DNA of 64,000 nucleotides, taken from an uncultured Prevotellaceae bacterium (GTDB lineage Bacteria; Bacteroidota; Bacteroidia; Bacteroidales; Bacteroidaceae). The position numbers and the translations under genes are program-made. The DNA lies in assembly GCA_900315455.1 (NCBI GenBank), contig OMZE01000006.1, forward strand, positions 1 to 64,000, read 5' to 3'. Below are positions 1 to 9,428 of this stretch, piece by piece. Each line of letters opens with the position of its first letter. The first letter of the stretch is position 1. Under the pieces are notes generated by a model, which was given only the letters and a program-made list of their open reading frames with translations, searched no databases and was not told the DNA's origin.

Positions 1-1
1 C

Positions 2-199
2 ACATCTAATGAATTGATAATTTCATTCAAGAATAGAGAAGATGCCATAAATTTTTCACGACAATTGAAAGACAAGATAAAGTCTGAAGAGTGGGGTGGC
101 GCCACGATAGAAATCAGCAAAGGAGAATGGGGTAATGTGGATAGAATCGAGCCACAATACTCTAACGGGTGGTACTCATTTAGTTTTTCTGTCGGATAA
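2..199 (+). CDS. C-terminal end of an unidentified protein (5' cut by window edge)
   Basis: The frame is open from the first complete codon in the window to a TAA stop at 197-199, so this is the tail of a gene starting outside. A TTG at 14 could be read as a start, but nothing supports it. The visible 65 residues are polar and mixed, with no membrane segment, signal or motif that I recognise. The ending WYSFSFSVG suggests a small folded beta-containing domain. No function is proposed. Confidence 0.5.
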   Translation, partial: TSNELIISFKNREDAINFSRQLKDKIKSEEWGGATIEISKGEWGNVDRIEPQYSNGWYSFSFSVG

Positions 200-244
200 G
201 AGAAACACATCGAAGTCAATCAGTTTCGCAGATGCCGCCACTGA

Positions 245-370
245 GAATCGGCGGGTGGCGGAGCAAATTCAGTCAAGGAGAAGGTGTCTGGGGAAACAGA
301 CACCATCATCTTTAATGTGGATGTTCAGAATGGCACTATTACTGATAGTAGTGGATTCATTTACAGATAG
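245..370 (+). pseudogene. Possible coding remnant without a start codon
   Basis: The 200-544 stretch has no convincing intact gene. Within it, a frame open from 245 to a TAG at 368-370 reads like a natural beta-rich protein end (ETDTIIFNVDVQNG, then TDSSGFIYR). It has no in-frame ATG and is preceded by a TGA at 242-244. It could be the decayed or frameshifted tail of a neighbouring gene, or chance. The rest of the stretch is AT-rich promoter sequence for the downstream gene. Confidence 0.2.
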
Positions 371-495
371 ATTGTTAGACTAAGGGATTGAAAATTGCTT
401 TTTCTCTACAATGTTTTTCCAGTATAGGGATTTAAAGTAATTTTCATGTCGTGTCGAAATCGCAGCGTTAGCAAAACAAAAACTTTTGCTTTTGT

Positions 496-526
496 TTTGC
501 TTTCCACTCGATTTACACTAACTTTG
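496..526 (+). promoter_or_regulatory. Bacteroidetes-type promoter of the AlaX-like gene
   Basis: A -33 element TTTG (496-499) is followed after 19 nt by a -7 element TAACTTTG (519-526), matching the TTTG/TAnnTTTG consensus and its usual spacing. Transcription would begin near 533, just before the ATG at 545. This supports 545 as the start rather than the upstream in-frame ATG at 446, which lies before the promoter. Confidence 0.7.
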
Positions 527-544
527 CAGTCTAATAAAGAATGT

Positions 545-1024
545 ATGGCAGCAAAGAATAATTTAGACGTTCCTGAAGAGAGGGATGTGTCATTTCCCCC
601 TGCGCACACGGCGGAACATCTGCTCAACCAGACGATGATAAGGATGTTTGGTTGCGAGAGGGCTGTCGTAGCCCATATCGAGCGGAAGAAGAGCAAGATG
701 ACCTTCGTGCTCGAGCGAAAACCCGACCGCAAACAGGAGAAGGAAATCGAACAGCGGATGAACCAACTCATCGAAGACGACCTTGCGGTGACGTATGAAT
801 ATGCCGACCGTGACGACCTGCCCGATGGCGTCAGTCTCGACCGGCTGCCCGATGATGCATCGGATACCATCCGCCTGGTGCGCATCGGCGACTACGACGT
901 ATGCCCCTGCATAGGAAAACACGTTCGCTCTACGGGGCAGATAGGGAAATTTGAACTCCTCGGCACCAATTGGGACGAGCATGAGAAAACCTTCCGTGTG
1001 AGGTTTAAATTGATAAGCAAATAG
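545..1024 (+). CDS. AlaX-like tRNA-editing domain protein
   Basis: This 159-aa protein consists of the second additional (editing) domain found in alanyl- and threonyl-tRNA synthetases. The metal-binding pattern is visible: HxxxH at residues 21-25 (HTAEH) and CxxxH at residues 122-126 (CIGKH). Free-standing members of this family hydrolyse mischarged tRNAs, mainly Ser- or Gly-tRNA(Ala), in the cytoplasm. The protein is at the short end for AlaX and lacks the N-terminal beta-barrel domain, so substrate specificity is uncertain. The start at 545 is chosen because the promoter ends at 526. The next gene begins 16 nt after its stop, so the two could share a transcript, although their roles look unrelated. 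Confidence 0.8.
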   Translation: MAAKNNLDVPEERDVSFPPAHTAEHLLNQTMIRMFGCERAVVAHIERKKSKMTFVLERKPDRKQEKEIEQRMNQLIEDDLAVTYEYADRDDLPDGVSLDRLPDDASDTIRLVRIGDYDVCPCIGKHVRSTGQIGKFELLGTNWDEHEKTFRVRFKLISK

Positions 1025-1040
1025 CAATAAGTCTACGACT

Positions 1041-3074
1041 ATGAAAAAAAGATACTACATGATGGTGCTCCTCATGTCGGTAGTGACAATGGGGGCAATG
1101 GCGAAGCCACGGGCGATGAAGGACATGATGCGCGTGGCACAGCAGGAACTCGCGCAAACCCAAGTGGGTGTGGCAATGGCGAAGGCCAAGAAAAGCGTGA
1201 AACTGCTAGACGACCGGCAGACAGTGGCTGTCTTCGGCTACGAGGACGGCGGCTTCGTGGTCATGGCCACCGACGACATGTATCCTGAGGTGCTGGGAAG
1301 TTCGGAGACGAGATACAACCCCAATACCGACAACGAGAACTTCCGTTGGTGGCTGGACGCCATGAGGAAGGTGACGGGCGTGAAAAGAAACCAGCCTCTG
1401 AAACTCGTCAAACCCGATACCGACAAGTATCCCGCCTACGTGAAGCCCTTTGTGGAAACGAAATGGGACCAGGACAGTCCCTACAACGACCAGTGCCCTA
1501 GCGGCTGTCCCACGGGGTGCGTGGCAACAGCCATGGCACAAGTCATCAAATACAACGAATGGCCGCAAACCGGCACGGGGACGGTATACACCTACGTGCC
1601 CTTCGGCGACTTCGATGGCCATAAATATGAGGCGAACATCGAAGGAGCAGCGTATGACTACGGCAAGATGCTCAACAGTTATTACGGTGGGGCGACAAGA
1701 GCCCAGAAGGCGGCGGTGGCAAAACTGATGTATCACGTGGGACTGGCAATGAGGGCAATGTATGAGTCGACAGGCACCGGTTCCTACAACGAGACACTGG
1801 CCCATGGCGCAAGGCTAAACCTGGGATACCCCTATGCCGTGACGGTGAACCGCGACGACTATACCGAGGAAGAGTGGATGGACATGATTTACCGTATGCT
1901 CAGCAATCAACTGCCCATCGTCTACGGTGGGTCCGACGAGACCTACATGGGACATGAGTTCGTGCTCCATGGATATAACCAAAATGGCAGGATTTTCATC
2001 AACTGGGGATGGGGCGGTTCGGAAGACGGCTATTTCGACCTTGCCTTGCTCAAGGTATATTGGGGAGTCTATGATTTCACGTTATATCAGGATATGCTGC
2101 TCAGAGTAGACCCTCTTAAGTTGACCACGGAAATGGTGGAGGTGACTGTTGACAATCCAGGAACACTTGCCGACATACTTACTCAGGAACAGCAGGACAG
2201 CGTGGTGTGCCTGAAGGTGAACGGGAAAATCAACGGGTCAGACCTCAGGACGTTAAGGAGGATGGCAGGAAGTGATGAAAACGCCCATGGCACATGGGGA
2301 AACCTCTCTGTGCTCGACCTCTCAGAGGCTGCTATCGTGGCAGGTGGTGAATCTTATCTTTTCGATGAGGAAGAGGGAGAACTGGTGACTGCCGACAACG
2401 AGATGCCCTACAAGGCGTTCTACAAATGCTCCTACCTCATCGATGTGCGCCTGCCACGCAACCTCGCCAAATATGGTGACGGCGTGTTCGCCGAATGCAA
2501 CAACCTCGATAGGGTGGAATTCATCCCATGCGATGAGAGCAACTTCGTGGTGCTCGACAACCAGGTGCTCAGCAGCGACCTTACGGAGATGATAGAGCAG
2601 TTGCCGTCGGAAGAAGTGGGACTGACTATCCCCGACGGTGTGAGCGTGGTGCATCCATATGCTTTTGCCGCCCGGTATCTCTACCAACGGCTTACCATTC
2701 CCGAGAGTGTCACCCAGATAGGGGCTTACGCCTTCAACAGGTGTTTTGACCTGACGCGTACCTATCTCTTCGCCACCGAACCGCCACAGATTGACCCTTC
2801 GGCCATCGACGACCTCGACATATCGTTGCGCTCTCTCTATGTGCCCACGGGCACCAAGGCTGCTTATAAGCAAGCACTCGGATGGAAGAAGTATAGCAGG
2901 ATAGTGGAGTTTGACACTGGGACTGTAGGCGTGGAGGAGATGACGACGGCCATTCCATCTGCCGAAGGCGATGTCTATGCCATCGACGGCCGACTGGTGC
3001 GAAAGGCCACCGACACCAGTCCACTTAGCCCCGGATTCTACATCATGGGAAAGAGAAAACTGATTGTCAGGTGA
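1041..3074 (+). CDS. Secreted C10-family cysteine protease with leucine-rich repeats
   Basis: This 677-aa protein starts with a signal peptide (MKKRYYMMVLLMSVVTMGAMA), then an inhibitory propeptide-like region. The peptidase domain has its nucleophile Cys160 in the PTGCVATAMAQ motif, His305 in GHEFVLHGY and the INWGWGG motif that closes the active site. This is the streptopain (SpeB)/interpain pattern. From about residue 360 the protein changes to BspA-like LRR_5 repeats (for example YAFAARYLYQRLTIPESV and AFNRCFDL). It ends in a short segment with VYAIDGRLVRK and a basic C-terminus, resembling Bacteroidetes secretion or sorting tails. Likely role: extracellular or surface proteolysis, with the repeats mediating binding. 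The gene ends in a clear terminator shared with the convergent rng gene. Confidence 0.9.
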   Translation: MKKRYYMMVLLMSVVTMGAMAKPRAMKDMMRVAQQELAQTQVGVAMAKAKKSVKLLDDRQTVAVFGYEDGGFVVMATDDMYPEVLGSSETRYNPNTDNENFRWWLDAMRKVTGVKRNQPLKLVKPDTDKYPAYVKPFVETKWDQDSPYNDQCPSGCPTGCVATAMAQVIKYNEWPQTGTGTVYTYVPFGDFDGHKYEANIEGAAYDYGKMLNSYYGGATRAQKAAVAKLMYHVGLAMRAMYESTGTGSYNETLAHGARLNLGYPYAVTVNRDDYTEEEWMDMIYRMLSNQLPIVYGGSDETYMGHEFVLHGYNQNGRIFINWGWGGSEDGYFDLALLKVYWGVYDFTLYQDMLLRVDPLKLTTEMVEVTVDNPGTLADILTQEQQDSVVCLKVNGKINGSDLRTLRRMAGSDENAHGTWGNLSVLDLSEAAIVAGGESYLFDEEEGELVTADNEMPYKAFYKCSYLIDVRLPRNLAKYGDGVFAECNNLDRVEFIPCDESNFVVLDNQVLSSDLTEMIEQLPSEEVGLTIPDGVSVVHPYAFAARYLYQRLTIPESVTQIGAYAFNRCFDLTRTYLFATEPPQIDPSAIDDLDISLRSLYVPTGTKAAYKQALGWKKYSRIVEFDTGTVGVEEMTTAIPSAEGDVYAIDGRLVRKATDTSPLSPGFYIMGKRKLIVR

Positions 3075-3080
3075 CAATAG

Positions 3081-3112
3081 AAAAAGAGAGCCTCAATGGG
3101 GCTCTCTTTTTT
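3081..3112. terminator. Bidirectional intrinsic terminator between protease and rng
   Basis: An 8-bp perfect stem AGAGAGCC (3085-3092) / GGCTCTCT (3100-3107) is flanked by an A-run on the left and a T-run on the right. It can therefore terminate both convergent genes. Confidence 0.85.
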
Positions 3113-3118
3113 AGTTCG

Positions 3119-4693
3119 TTACTTCGTCTCTATCTCCTCCTTCATGTCGATGAATTGCTTCTTTGCGTCATAAAACTCGTATTGCAAAAAAGCCATCTTC
3201 TGGGAAGATATGACATGCACGCCTAATCCATATTTGATTTGCCATTTCCGCTTCAAGGACAACAGGCCCTTGTTGATGTAAGCAGCCACGTATGGATGAA
3301 CGTGCAAGTAGAAGGTCTTGACGCCAATCTTGTTGACGAGGTGGTCAATCTTACTCTCCAACTGGTCGGTGAAAAGAATACTCGACTTGATCTTGCCGCG
3401 ACCAAAACAAGTGGGACAGGTTTCGTCTACACTCACATCCATGGCAGGACGCACACGCTGACGCGTAATCTGCATCAAGCCAAACTTGCTCAAAGGCAGG
3501 ATGTTGTGGCGAGCACGGTCTTTCTGCATGTTCTTGCACATGCGCTCATAGAGCATCTGCCGGTCTTCAGCCACGTTCATGTCGATGAAGTCGACGATGA
3601 TGATGCCGCCCATGTCGCGGAGGCGAAGTTGGCGGGCCAACTCATCGGCAGCGCCAAGGTTCACGTCGAGCGCATTGGCCTCCTGGCCGTTGGTTCCGCG
3701 CACACGGTTGCCGCTGTTCACGTCTACCACGTGCATGGCCTCTGTATGCTCTATAATCAAATAGGCACCGTGCTTGTAGTTCACCGTCTTGCCAAAACCC
3801 GACTTGATCTGTTTCGTGACGTTGAAATTGTCGAATATCGGCACGTTGCCCGTATAGAGCTTCACTATGCCCGCCTTTTCAGGGGCTATTAGAGTGACAT
3901 AGTGCTTCACTTCGTTGTACACCTCCTCGTCGTTCACGAAGATGTTCTCGTAAGAGGGGTTGAACAAGTCGCGAAGTAAGGCCACCGCTCTGCCAGTCTC
4001 CTCAAACACCAGTTGAGGACGCGACTGGGTGCGCTGCACCTTGGTGATGGCATCTTCCCATCTTTGCAGAAGAACCTTGAGTTCGGTGTCGAGTTCTGCC
4101 ACTCGCTTGCCTTCAGCCACTGTACGGACAATCACCCCGAAATTCTTGGGCTTGATACTCTGTATCAATTGCTTCAGGCGGGCACGCTCCTCACCGCTCT
4201 TGATTTTTGTAGAGACAGAAACTTTATCGCAGAAGGGCATGAGCACCAGGTATCGGCCTGCAAAACTCAATTCACCCGTAAGTCGTGGACCTTTCGTAGA
4301 GATAGGTTCTTTTACAATTTGCACCATCACCTCCTGACCCACTGTCAGGGTGGTGGCTACGCTGCCGTCTTTCTTCAGGTCGGGCAGGCGTGAGGCTTTT
4401 GTGATGGGATAAAGTTTCTTCCTGTCGCTCTGTACCTGTTTCAGGTATTTGGCGTAAGAGTTGAATTGGCTACCTAAGTCAAGATAATGCAGAAAAGCGT
4501 CGCGCTCAAAACCAACATCCACAAAGCAGGCGTTCAAACCTGGCATCAGTTTCTTGACCTTAGCAATGTAGATGTTGCCTACTGAAAATGATGCTGAGCG
4601 AGGTTCATTCTGATACTCTACCAGTTTCTTGTCTTCCAATAGGGCTATCGAAATCTCCTTCGCACGGACATCAATCACTACTTCGCTGGTCAT
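3119..4693 (-). CDS. rng: Ribonuclease G/E family endoribonuclease
   Basis: The 524-aa product fits RNase G. It has an N-terminal S1-like RNA-binding region, then the catalytic DNase I-like domain with the Mg-binding motifs VVDVNSGNR and IIIVDFIDMN, and the Zn-link motif CPTCFGRGK that joins subunits. It processes 16S rRNA 5' ends and takes part in mRNA decay in the cytoplasm. The frame continues upstream, but the ATG at 4693 (MTSEVVIDV) matches the conserved family start and the preceding residues look random. The HU gene lies 251 nt upstream on the same strand, an arrangement frequent in Bacteroidales. Confidence 0.93.
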   Translation of the reverse strand: MTSEVVIDVRAKEISIALLEDKKLVEYQNEPRSASFSVGNIYIAKVKKLMPGLNACFVDVGFERDAFLHYLDLGSQFNSYAKYLKQVQSDRKKLYPITKASRLPDLKKDGSVATTLTVGQEVMVQIVKEPISTKGPRLTGELSFAGRYLVLMPFCDKVSVSTKIKSGEERARLKQLIQSIKPKNFGVIVRTVAEGKRVAELDTELKVLLQRWEDAITKVQRTQSRPQLVFEETGRAVALLRDLFNPSYENIFVNDEEVYNEVKHYVTLIAPEKAGIVKLYTGNVPIFDNFNVTKQIKSGFGKTVNYKHGAYLIIEHTEAMHVVDVNSGNRVRGTNGQEANALDVNLGAADELARQLRLRDMGGIIIVDFIDMNVAEDRQMLYERMCKNMQKDRARHNILPLSKFGLMQITRQRVRPAMDVSVDETCPTCFGRGKIKSSILFTDQLESKIDHLVNKIGVKTFYLHVHPYVAAYINKGLLSLKRKWQIKYGLGVHVISSQKMAFLQYEFYDAKKQFIDMKEEIETK

Positions 4694-4944
4694 TTCTTGA
4701 TAGCTTAATTGATGTAACCAAAAAGGGCATGTCCCAAAATCCACATGGGACTCCAAGACACGCCATTCAGCCGAACAGGCTGTGGAGTGTTCAGCACTTG
4801 GCCTACTTGCTCTTATGTCTGTTCTTTCTCAGTCTTTTTTTCCTTTTGTGAGTGGCCATCTTGTGGCCCTTTTTCTTCTTTCCGTTTGGCATAAATGTAT
4901 GAATTGAAATGGATTGATGATGTGTTGATGCTAACTCTTGGGAC

Positions 4945-5241
4945 TTAATCCTCGTCTTCTACGATTTCGCCCTTCATCCTGCCTACAAAACTCTTTGCCG
5001 GCTTGAAACTGGGGAAGTCGTGGGCGGCAATGACGATGGTGGTGTTCTTGGATATGTTGCGGGCGGTCTTCTCAGCGCGGTGCTTCACTACAAAACTGCC
5101 GAATCCTCTCAGGTATACATTCTCCTTGTTGAGAAGACTGGTTTTGATCACTTCCATGAACGACTCTACTGAGATGGCTACATCTTTCTTGGCGAGGCCG
5201 GTTGAGGCTGAAATCTGATTGATAATATCTGCCTTAGTCAT
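4945..5241 (-). CDS. HU/IHF-family DNA-binding protein
   Basis: This 98-aa protein shows the full HU fold signature: the N-terminal helices MTKADIINQISASTGLAK, the VYLRGFGSF segment before the DNA-binding arms, a TARNISKNT arm sequence and FKPAKSF at the end. It bends DNA and helps organise the nucleoid. The C-terminus has a short acidic tail (EIVEDED), usual in Bacteroidetes paralogs. A TAnnTTTG element lies 56 nt upstream. The position directly upstream of rng in the same orientation suggests possible co-transcription. Confidence 0.92.
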   Translation of the reverse strand: MTKADIINQISASTGLAKKDVAISVESFMEVIKTSLLNKENVYLRGFGSFVVKHRAEKTARNISKNTTIVIAAHDFPSFKPAKSFVGRMKGEIVEDED

Positions 5242-5296
5242 TTCTTTTTTAATTTATAGTTGTTACATATTTTTACTTTGTCCTCAAAAGGGATTG

Positions 5297-5304
5297 CAAA
5301 TATA
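5297..5304 (-). promoter_or_regulatory. -7 element of the HU gene promoter
   Basis: Read on the minus strand this is TATATTTG, matching TAnnTTTG. No good TTTG is present at the expected -33 distance. The rest of 5242-5553 holds only AT-rich sequence and a strong GC-rich hairpin; I see no gene in it. Confidence 0.5.
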
Positions 5305-5501
5305 CAAGTTTTTAGTGTGATAAGAAAATTTCTCTTTGGATTTTTTGAAAAAAACGGTTTAAAAAAGCATCCAAGGTGCATCATGAGCCTAATTCGCACT
5401 CTTTTAAGGTGTTATATTGAAGAAAGGAGGTGGCAGGCCGCAGAAGGGACGTTTGTTCGGTTGTAAAGAAAATGTCAGAAACTGGACTTCCTGCCATAGA
5501 C

Positions 5502-5535
5502 AAGGCGCGGCGCACAATGGTGTGCGCCGCGCCTT
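5502..5535. terminator. Strong GC-rich hairpin downstream of the HAD gene
   Basis: A perfect 15-bp stem (5502-5516 with 5521-5535, core GGCGCGGCGCACA) closes a four-base loop. It lies 18 nt past the HAD stop codon on the minus strand. There is no long T-run, so it may act as a transcript-end stabiliser rather than a classical intrinsic terminator. Confidence 0.5.
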
Positions 5536-5553
5536 ATATCGTGGTGTGTGGGT

Positions 5554-5985
5554 TTATTTCCCCCACCATTTTTTGCGTTTCGGGGCAGAATGGTCGCTCA
5601 GGCGTGTCTTCCTCGCCTCTGCAATCATGTTCTCAAACGACTTGTGCTCCTTGATCATGGTGTACATCTCGCCCCAGTCGGGCAGTCCGCCAAGATTGCG
5701 GTCGTCAATCCATACCTCAGCCTTAATCTTGCGGGAGAAGTGGTTGTTGTACTCCTTCTTCTCCTCTGGATAGTCCTTGTTGACGGCATAGAACTCCACG
5801 CCTCTCTCCCGGCACCATTCCACGGCATCTTCGAGTAGTTTGCCCTCGCGCACCGTCCACAAGATGACCTTGTGGCGGTCGGCGATGAGCATCTTCAGCG
5901 TGTCGATGGCGAACGGTATCTCCCTGCCTATTTCAGGGTAGCGGTGCTCCACGATAGTGCCGTCAAAATCCACTGCGATGACCAT
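5554..5985 (-). CDS. Small HAD-like hydrolase
   Basis: This 143-aa protein opens with the HAD nucleophile motif VIAVDFDGTI. It continues with ILWTVREG (motif II region) and VWIDDRNLG (acidic motif IV), the set needed for Mg-dependent phosphoryl transfer. There is no separate cap domain. Related small HAD proteins occur widely in Bacteroidetes without a settled substrate. The ATG at 5985 is the only start compatible with the domain; the longer frame upstream is antisense to the kinase tail. It begins 11 nt after the wzc stop, so it is probably cotranscribed with the capsule kinase. A phosphatase role in that pathway is an inference from position only. Confidence 0.75.
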   Translation of the reverse strand: MVIAVDFDGTIVEHRYPEIGREIPFAIDTLKMLIADRHKVILWTVREGKLLEDAVEWCRERGVEFYAVNKDYPEEKKEYNNHFSRKIKAEVWIDDRNLGGLPDWGEMYTMIKEHKSFENMIAEARKTRLSDHSAPKRKKWWGK

Positions 5986-5996
5986 GACTGTCAGGA

Positions 5997-8522
5997 TTAC
6001 AACTTGATGGAAGTATCGTTCTTGTTGCCGTAATGGCTGTTGCTGTAGTTGCCATACGAACCGTAGGTTCCATAGCTGCCACCATACGACGAGCCATAGT
6101 TGCCGTATTTGCCATAACTGGTGTAGCGGCTGTACTTGCCATACTTGCCGTAGCCATAGTAGTAGCCATACTTCTTCTTCGACATGTCGATACCGTTGAT
6201 GACGATGGCCATGTTGGGCAACTTCTTCTCGTTGGAGAGAGAGTTCACCAGGTCGAAACTCGACTTCGGTGTGTAGTCGGCACGACACATGTAGATGGTG
6301 GCATCGGTCACGCGGCCTACCTGGAGGGTATCGGTAACAAGACCCACAGGAGCGGTATCGATAAGCACGTAGTCGTAGTTGTCTTTCAGGATGGAAATCA
6401 CGGCCTCAAGCGACGGACGGGAAATCAACTCCGAGGGGTTGGGGGGCACCGGACCGGCCAGGAGCAGGTCGAGGTTGCCGTTGACACCCGACGGGATAAT
6501 CTGCGAGCGCACATCGTCCTCGCTGGGGTGCTCCTGGGCGAGGAGCGGAGTGATACCGTGCTTGTGGTCGTCGATTTCGAACAACTCAGCCAGACGGGGC
6601 TTACGGATATCAAGACCCACCAGCACTACCTTCTTGCCAAGGAGGGCGAAACTCACTGCGAGGTTGGCACAGTTGAAGGTCTTACCCTCACCAGAGGTGG
6701 TGGAGGTGAACATGATGACCTTCTGTCCCTCACGCAGCATAAACTGCACGTTCGTACGCATGGCACGGAAGATTTCCTCCATCTGGTTGTTCTTGTTCTC
6801 GTGTACCACGATGTCGGCCTTTGTCTTTGCTGTCTCGCTTGCCACAGCCACGTCGGCGATGATGGGCAGTTGGGTGAGACGGGCCACGTCTTCGTGTCCC
6901 TCGATCTTGTATCTGAAGAACTTCAGGAGGAACAACACGAGTCCGGGAAGCAGGAGGCTGATAACGAGGGCGATGGGGATGATCACAGAGGGCTGGGGAG
7001 CCACGCGGCCAGAGGTCTCGGGATTCTCCACAATCTTACCCTTGTCGGCGGTAGATGCCAGGGAGATGGAGTTCTCCTCACGTTTCTGGAGCAACATCAG
7101 GTAGAGGCCCGACCTCACCTCTTGCTGGCGACCGATCTGGGTCAGCATACGCTCCTGTTCGGGAGTGGCAGAAATCTGTGAGGTGTACTTGCTGTATTGT
7201 GAGGAGATGGCATTGCGCTGAATCTCGTGGTTCTTGCGGCTCTGGGCCATGGCGCGGCGGATACTTCCCGAGAGGTCGTCGAGTTGGGCGGTGAGGGGAA
7301 TCACGGCGGGGCTTTCCTCGGAAGCCGTACGCAGCAGTTTGTTGCGCTGCAGCACAATGTCGTTGTAGCGGTTGATCAGGCTCGATGCGGTAGCATCGCT
7401 AAGACCCACGTTGGAGGGCAAGGTCTGGTACTTGTTCTCCGGGCGGTCCATATAGTCGCTGATGCTTGCGAGCAACTGCATCTGTGTATTAGCCTCGGCA
7501 AGGCGCTGGTCATACTCGCCTGCACCGCTCATGGCCTGTGTGGCATTCATGCGGAGTTCGGTCATGTGCTGACTGCGCTTGTACGACTCCAACTGGCTCT
7601 CTGTCTCACCAAGTTCGGCGTTAATCTTCTCCAGACGGGCGTTGATGAACTCCTCAGTACGGTTGGCCACCTCGTTCTTGTCTTCGTTGGCCTGGCGGTT
7701 GTAGCAAATCACCATCTGGTTGAGGTAGTCGACGGCACGACGGGGAATCTCATCGACCAGCGACATCCTCACGATGCTCGTGCTCTTCGATGTGGGGTTC
7801 ACACGGAAGTTGGCCAGGTATTTGGTGGCGGCATTGTAAGGCGACTGGATGGTCACCATCATCATGCTACCGTCGGCCATGCTCGTGTTGCCGTTGGCCA
7901 CGAAGGTCATGTCGCCTACCTTGGTCTTCAAGGTCTGTGGAAGAGTGGTAAACACCTTGTTGATGCGATACGGGCCAAGTGCGTTACCTTCTTCTGTGGG
8001 AACGTAGTAGGTGCCTTTTACCTTGTAGTTGCCCTTCTCGCGTTCAATAGTCAGGCGAATGGGCACATTGAGGCTCTCCAGGTGGGCACCGTCGATGTCT
8101 ACGGTCACAGGCTGGTTCTTGTAGAGGATTCTGTTCTTTACGCGGCCCTTCATGATGTACGAAGTATACAACTTGAGGTCTCTCACCACGTCGGTGGCAA
8201 GGATATGCGAGGAGATAATCTCCATCTCGTTGTCGATACCCTCAGAGTTCGACATCATGCCAAGGTTGGTCAGGCTGAGGATGGAATTGCCGCGTCCGCG
8301 GTTGTCTTCGTCCTTGATCAGCATCTTCACCTGCGAGGCATAGCGTGGGGTGGTATACCTCAAGTAGATGGCAGTAATGCCCAGCAGAATGATCAGCGAG
8401 AGGGCAAACCACTGCCAGTTAAGAATGAATGTCTCAAAAAGTGAACGGAAATTGAAGAATGACCTTTCTTCATTTTGTTCCCGTAAGATCTCATTCGATG
8501 TTACATTGTTGTTCTCTTCCAT
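5997..8522 (-). CDS. Wzc-type chain-length regulator and tyrosine autokinase
   Basis: The 841-aa product has a Wzz domain with a membrane helix near residues 33-52 (WQWFALSLIILLGITAIYLRY), a long periplasmic coiled-coil region, and a second helix near residue 510 (VIIPIALVISLLLPGLVLF). The cytoplasmic bacterial tyrosine kinase domain has Walker A TSGEGKTFNCANLA near 605-620, A' VLVGLDIRKPRL and Walker B YVLIDTAPVG. The last 60 residues are packed with tyrosines (YGYYYGYGKYGKYSRYTSY), the autophosphorylation cluster. It controls polymerisation and export of surface polysaccharide with Wza and Wzy. It sits between rmlA upstream and a small HAD gene downstream, all on one strand. Confidence 0.93.
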   Translation of the reverse strand: MEENNNVTSNEILREQNEERSFFNFRSLFETFILNWQWFALSLIILLGITAIYLRYTTPRYASQVKMLIKDEDNRGRGNSILSLTNLGMMSNSEGIDNEMEIISSHILATDVVRDLKLYTSYIMKGRVKNRILYKNQPVTVDIDGAHLESLNVPIRLTIEREKGNYKVKGTYYVPTEEGNALGPYRINKVFTTLPQTLKTKVGDMTFVANGNTSMADGSMMMVTIQSPYNAATKYLANFRVNPTSKSTSIVRMSLVDEIPRRAVDYLNQMVICYNRQANEDKNEVANRTEEFINARLEKINAELGETESQLESYKRSQHMTELRMNATQAMSGAGEYDQRLAEANTQMQLLASISDYMDRPENKYQTLPSNVGLSDATASSLINRYNDIVLQRNKLLRTASEESPAVIPLTAQLDDLSGSIRRAMAQSRKNHEIQRNAISSQYSKYTSQISATPEQERMLTQIGRQQEVRSGLYLMLLQKREENSISLASTADKGKIVENPETSGRVAPQPSVIIPIALVISLLLPGLVLFLLKFFRYKIEGHEDVARLTQLPIIADVAVASETAKTKADIVVHENKNNQMEEIFRAMRTNVQFMLREGQKVIMFTSTTSGEGKTFNCANLAVSFALLGKKVVLVGLDIRKPRLAELFEIDDHKHGITPLLAQEHPSEDDVRSQIIPSGVNGNLDLLLAGPVPPNPSELISRPSLEAVISILKDNYDYVLIDTAPVGLVTDTLQVGRVTDATIYMCRADYTPKSSFDLVNSLSNEKKLPNMAIVINGIDMSKKKYGYYYGYGKYGKYSRYTSYGKYGNYGSSYGGSYGTYGSYGNYSNSHYGNKNDTSIKL

Positions 8523-8540
8523 TTTTATTATATAAATATG

Positions 8541-9428
8541 TTATCGTTTCTTTGTCGTGTCTTCCGACAATTTCAGCAAATACTTGCCGTAGTCGTTCTT
8601 TGCCATCAGGTGGGCACTCTCAAGGAGTTCGTCGTGGCTTATCCAACCATTGATGTAGGCTATCTCTTCCAGACAGGCAATCTTCAGGCCCTGGCGCTTC
8701 TCTATCACCTCGATGAACGTGCTGGCCTCGGCAAGGCTGTCATGGGTGCCGGTGTCGAGCCATGCGAAACCGCGGGGAAGGCATTCCACACGCAGGTCGC
8801 CTTGCTCCAGGTAGGCTTGATTCACCGATGTGATTTCCAGTTCACCACGGGCACTGGGTTTCACTTGCTTGGCTATCTCCACTACGGAGTTGGGGTAGAA
8901 GTAAAGACCCACCACGGCATAGTTGCTCTTCGGACAGGTGGGCTTCTCCTCTATGCTCAGGCAGTTGCCCTCGTCGTCGATTTCTGCCACGCCATAGCGC
9001 TGCGGGTCGTTCACGTAATAGCCAAAGACGGTGGCCTTGCCTTCGTCGGCCATGCTGACGCTCTTGCGCAGATAGTTGACGAAACCCACACCGTGGAAGA
9101 TGTTGTCGCCAAGGACAAGACACACACTGTCGTCGCCAACAAACTCTTCGCCGATAATGAAGGCCTGGGCAAGACCGTCGGGGCTGGGCTGCTCCGCATA
9201 GGAGAGCCGAAGTCCGAACTCATGGCCGTCGCCCAGCAGCCGCTTGAATCCAGGAAGGTCGTAAGGGGTGGAAATCACCAGGATATCACGTATGTCGGCA
9301 AGCATCAAAACTGATATAGGGTAATATATCATCGGCTTGTCGAATATGGGGATGAGTTGCTTGCTGATACCTTTGGTGATAGGATAGAGCCGGGTTCCCG
9401 ACCCTCCTGCCAATACAATTCCTTTCAT
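8541..9428 (-). CDS. rmlA: Glucose-1-phosphate thymidylyltransferase
   Basis: The 295-aa protein has the nucleotide-binding signature [18 protein letters not shown], the [13 protein letters not shown] segment, and the VLGDNIFHG and GTHDSL motifs diagnostic of RmlA. It makes dTDP-glucose, the first committed step to dTDP-rhamnose and related sugars for LPS or capsule. The gene is 18 nt upstream of wzc. RmlB, C and D are not in this window. A TATCTTTG promoter element lies on the minus strand at 9521-9528. Confidence 0.95.
   Translation of the reverse strand: MKGIVLAGGSGTRLYPITKGISKQLIPIFDKPMIYYPISVLMLADIRDILVISTPYDLPGFKRLLGDGHEFGLRLSYAEQPSPDGLAQAFIIGEEFVGDDSVCLVLGDNIFHGVGFVNYLRKSVSMADEGKATVFGYYVNDPQRYGVAEIDDEGNCLSIEEKPTCPKSNYAVVGLYFYPNSVVEIAKQVKPSARGELEITSVNQAYLEQGDLRVECLPRGFAWLDTGTHDSLAEASTFIEVIEKRQGLKIACLEEIAYINGWISHDELLESAHLMAKNDYGKYLLKLSEDTTKKR

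Noticed and set aside
3239-3892. 217-aa plus-strand frame opposite rng
   Set aside because: Antisense shadow of a well-conserved ribonuclease; sequence has no recognisable fold.
6033-7181. Long open frame on the plus strand opposite the Wzc gene (and a similar one at 7227-8444)
   Set aside because: Composition is His/Val/Gly-rich and mirrors codon bias of the kinase on the other strand. No start context or family resemblance.
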